From NCBI GenBank assembly GCA_027084065.1, contig JALWLR010000021.1, positions 1 through 7,914 on the forward strand: a stretch of DNA of 7,914 nt, read 5' to 3'. This document shows positions 5,686 through 7,914 of the stretch, one piece after another (the stretch's first letter is position 1; every line of letters begins with the position of its first letter). The translations under genes and the position numbers were made by a program. The DNA comes from Helicobacteraceae bacterium (GTDB lineage: Bacteria; Campylobacterota; Campylobacteria; Campylobacterales; Sulfurimonadaceae). Under the pieces are notes generated by a model. It was not told the origin of the DNA. It saw nothing but the letters and a program-made list of their open reading frames with translations, and did not search any database.

Positions 5686-7910
5686 TTTCCCAAACACTCA
5701 ATACAATTTTTCAAAAATCGGTGCAGCTTGCACGTGAACTCAGACATGAAGTACTGACGATAGAGCATGTTTTCTATCTTGTCATTTCCACTCCCGAAGG
5801 GATGGAAATCATCGAAGAAGCAGGCGGCGATGTCGCGGCGATGCAGACAAAAATGTACAATTATGTAACCCAAGAGATCGAGCAGCTTCCAGAGAGTGTC
5901 AATGCCGATCCGTATGAGAGTGTCGCACTCTCACGGGCAATAGACAGTATGATCAAGCATATTCAAAGTGCCGGTCAAAAGTATGCGGATATCGGTGATT
6001 TCATTGTAGCGATATATGACGAAAAGCACTCTTTTGCCTACCGCTTGCTGCTTTCGGAGGAGATTAGTAGACTTGATATTCTTGAAGTGATTTCCCATAA
6101 AGAGAAGGTCGAAGTAGAGCAGGAGAAGAAACAAAAACGCCAAAGCTATCTTGAAAAATATACGGTCGATCTTTTGAAAAAAGCCAAAGATGGAAAAATA
6201 GACCCGGTTATCGGCCGCGAAAAAGAGATAGAGCGCGTTATGCAGATTCTGTGCAGACGTAAAAAGAACAATCCTATTTTAGTAGGCGAACCCGGTGTCG
6301 GCAAGACGGCTATAGCAGAGGGATTGGCTTTGAAAATCGCTGCCAAAGAGGTTCCCCAGATAATTGCGGATGCAAAGCTTTATGCGTTGGACATGGGTGC
6401 TTTGATAGCAGGAACGAAGTATAGAGGTGACTTTGAAAAACGGCTCAAAGGAGTAATGGATGAGCTTAAAGAGCATCCGGGTGCCATTTTGTTCATCGAT
6501 GAGATTCATACGCTTGTAGGGGCAGGTAGTACGAGTGGAAGTATGGATGCCGCAAATCAGCTCAAACCTGCCTTGGCTTCGGGAGAGCTTAAGTGTATGG
6601 GCGCGACGACATTTGCCGAATTTCGTAATTCGTTTGAGAAGGACAAGGCGCTGAGCCGACGTTTCAGTAAAGTCGATGTTGACGAACCGAGTAAAAAAAC
6701 GACATTGAAAATTTTGCGTGGTTTGAAGTCGAAGTATGAAGAGTATCATGACATTCTCTTTACCGAAGGGGCACTTAAAAGTGCGGTCGATCTCTCTAAG
6801 CGCTATATAAACGACCGTTTTTTGCCTGATAAAGCCATAGATATTTTGGATGAGACCGCAGCGTCTTTTCATCTAGAAGAGCCAAAGCGAATGCAGGTCA
6901 AGGCAAGCGATATAGAAAGAACCATCTCAAAAATCATAGGACGACCAAGCAGTGCACTAAAAAAGAGTGACACTAGATTGCTTCAAAATCTGGATGAGAA
7001 GCTCAAAGAGCGTGTCATAGGGCAGGATGAAGCGGTAGAGATGGTTGCAAAAGCCATAAAAATTTCCAAAGCAGGCCTCACGCCACGAAACAGACCTATC
7101 GCATCTTTTCTTTTTAGCGGACCGACAGGAGTGGGCAAAACGGAGCTTGCAAAAGCGCTAAGCGATACGTTAGGTATTCATTTTGAGCGTTTTGACATGA
7201 GTGAATACATGGAGAAACACTCAGTTTCTCGTCTTGTTGGAGCACCTCCGGGATATGTAGGATTCGAGCAGGGCGGTTTGCTTACCGAAGCGATTCGCAA
7301 GCATCCCTATACGGTTTTATTGCTTGATGAGATAGAAAAAGCGCATCCTGACATAGCGAACATACTGCTTCAAATTATGGACAGTGCGAGCTTGACGGAC
7401 AACAACGGCTATAAAGCGGATTTTCAAAATGTCATTTTGATTATGACATCCAACATAGGAGCGACGGCGCGCAGTGTCATGGGCTTTAACAGCGATGCGA
7501 GCCTGAGCGCGAACGAAGAGCTCAAAGAGTTCTTCACACCGGAGTTCCGTAATCGTCTCGATGCGATTATTGCGTTTAAACCGTTGGATTTGGATGTTTT
7601 GGAAGGAGTTGTTGAGAAGTTCATAAAAGAGCTTAACAAAGATTTGAAAAAGAAAAAAATCAGTGTGGAAATTTCCCCTGCGGCACGTGAGTTCATAGCC
7701 AAAGAGGCACAGAAGAAAAATATGGGAGCCCGTCCTATCAAGCGCTATATTCAAGACAACATTACAAACAAACTCAGTGACGCCATCCTTTTTGGAGAGT
7801 TGCAAAAAGGGGGCAAAGTGCAAGTGGATGCAGATGAAAAGTCACTCAAACTCTATTTTGTTTCGTTGGATGATTTGATACTTGTAGATGATAGTGATAC
7901 CACAGCTTAA
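5682..7910 (+). CDS. clpA: ATP-dependent Clp protease ATP-binding subunit ClpA, 742 aa
   Basis: Hexameric AAA+ unfoldase that pairs with ClpP (not in this window) and receives N-degron substrates from ClpS. Domains in order: Clp N-domain (about 1-145); a charged linker rich in K and E (about 140-160); D1 with Walker A GEPGVGKT (202-209), Walker B ILFIDE (D273, E274) and the RRF arginine region; D2 with Walker A GPTGVGKT (480-487), Walker B LLLDE (D549, E550), the FRNRLD arginine finger region and the sensor-2 segment GARPIKRYIQ. There is no coiled-coil middle domain, so it is not ClpB or ClpC. The ClpP-docking loop appears as VMGF (MGF at 600-602) in place of IGL/IGF. Full length compared with 758 aa in E. 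coli. Start: ATG at 5682 overlapping the clpS stop, with GGAGG (5673-5677) 4 nt upstream. Stop TAA at 7908-7910, leaving four bases of unknown sequence. Confidence 0.97.
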   Translation: MISQTLNTIFQKSVQLARELRHEVLTIEHVFYLVISTPEGMEIIEEAGGDVAAMQTKMYNYVTQEIEQLPESVNADPYESVALSRAIDSMIKHIQSAGQKYADIGDFIVAIYDEKHSFAYRLLLSEEISRLDILEVISHKEKVEVEQEKKQKRQSYLEKYTVDLLKKAKDGKIDPVIGREKEIERVMQILCRRKKNNPILVGEPGVGKTAIAEGLALKIAAKEVPQIIADAKLYALDMGALIAGTKYRGDFEKRLKGVMDELKEHPGAILFIDEIHTLVGAGSTSGSMDAANQLKPALASGELKCMGATTFAEFRNSFEKDKALSRRFSKVDVDEPSKKTTLKILRGLKSKYEEYHDILFTEGALKSAVDLSKRYINDRFLPDKAIDILDETAASFHLEEPKRMQVKASDIERTISKIIGRPSSALKKSDTRLLQNLDEKLKERVIGQDEAVEMVAKAIKISKAGLTPRNRPIASFLFSGPTGVGKTELAKALSDTLGIHFERFDMSEYMEKHSVSRLVGAPPGYVGFEQGGLLTEAIRKHPYTVLLLDEIEKAHPDIANILLQIMDSASLTDNNGYKADFQNVILIMTSNIGATARSVMGFNSDASLSANEELKEFFTPEFRNRLDAIIAFKPLDLDVLEGVVEKFIKELNKDLKKKKISVEISPAAREFIAKEAQKKNMGARPIKRYIQDNITNKLSDAILFGELQKGGKVQVDADEKSLKLYFVSLDDLILVDDSDTTA
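5915..5933. repeat. Perfect 8-bp inverted repeat with 3-nt loop inside clpA
   Basis: TGAGAGTG-TCG-CACTCTCA is an exact hairpin sequence within the N-domain codons of clpA (ESVALS). No T-run follows it, so it is not an intrinsic terminator. It could fold in the mRNA, but chance through codon use is a fair explanation. Confidence 0.5.
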
Positions 7911-7914
7911 CCGT

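Noticed and set aside
6279..6872. 197-residue open frame opposite clpA D1
   Set aside because: Shadow of a highly conserved AAA+ domain; rich in Cys, Arg and Phe as antisense frames often are, with no family resemblance.
7317..7823. 168-residue (and nested 105-residue) open frames opposite clpA D2
   Set aside because: Antisense shadows of the conserved D2 domain with no ribosome site or motif that I can see.
5682..7910. ClpB or ClpC for the double AAA+ protein
   Set aside because: There is no middle coiled-coil domain between the two AAA+ modules, and clpS lies immediately upstream, which fits ClpA.
1..7914. A novel defence, mobile or other undescribed system
   Set aside because: All long frames not antisense to these genes belong to known housekeeping families, gaps are at most 64 bp, and there are no repeats, transposase remnants or composition breaks that I could see.

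Overview
The window is a compact, gene-dense chromosomal segment with no mobile element, RNA gene or repeat array that I can see. Protein features point to a free-living member of the Campylobacterota of the Sulfurimonas/Sulfuricurvum kind. They include a 325-residue transaldolase of the Campylobacter type, a dethiobiotin synthase with the ATNT-type P-loop that I recall from Helicobacter, a clpS-clpA pair, and AT-rich promoters with good -10 boxes. The presence of PilT argues against Campylobacter jejuni and Helicobacter pylori, which lack type IV pili. The genus is inference; no database search was possible.

Layout: two gene sets diverge from a 64-bp intergenic region (4092-4155). Leftwards on the minus strand run bioD (dethiobiotin synthase), pyrB (aspartate carbamoyltransferase), pabB (aminodeoxychorismate synthase component I), tal (transaldolase) and the first 197 codons of a pilT-like pilus retraction ATPase cut by the window edge. 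Rightwards run a MetY-like PLP-dependent sulfhydrylase, clpS and clpA. clpA ends four bases before the window does. Genes are packed: pyrB/pabB overlap by 11 nt, tal/pilT and clpS/clpA by ATGA, and the metY-like stop abuts the clpS start. The longest non-coding stretches are 64 bp (4092-4155) and 51 bp (1568-1618), so there is no gene desert.

Promoters: perfect TATAAT hexamers lie just upstream of tal, pyrB and the metY-like gene, and a near match precedes bioD. The pyrB promoter has the best overall match (TAGACA, 17-bp spacer, TATAAT) and lies inside the last codons of bioD. The left arm is therefore probably a set of overlapping transcription units rather than one simple operon. No intrinsic terminator was found.

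Function: the left arm is anabolic and vitamin-related. Biotin, pyrimidine and folate/p-aminobenzoate synthesis sit beside transaldolase, whose product erythrose-4-phosphate feeds the shikimate route to the chorismate used by PabB. PilT is the outlier. The right arm joins a sulfur amino-acid enzyme to the ClpS adaptor and ClpA unfoldase of the N-degron pathway. All reading frames look intact. I found no convincing undescribed system; the observations listed are modest and mostly concern gene arrangement, starts, promoters and small motif departures.
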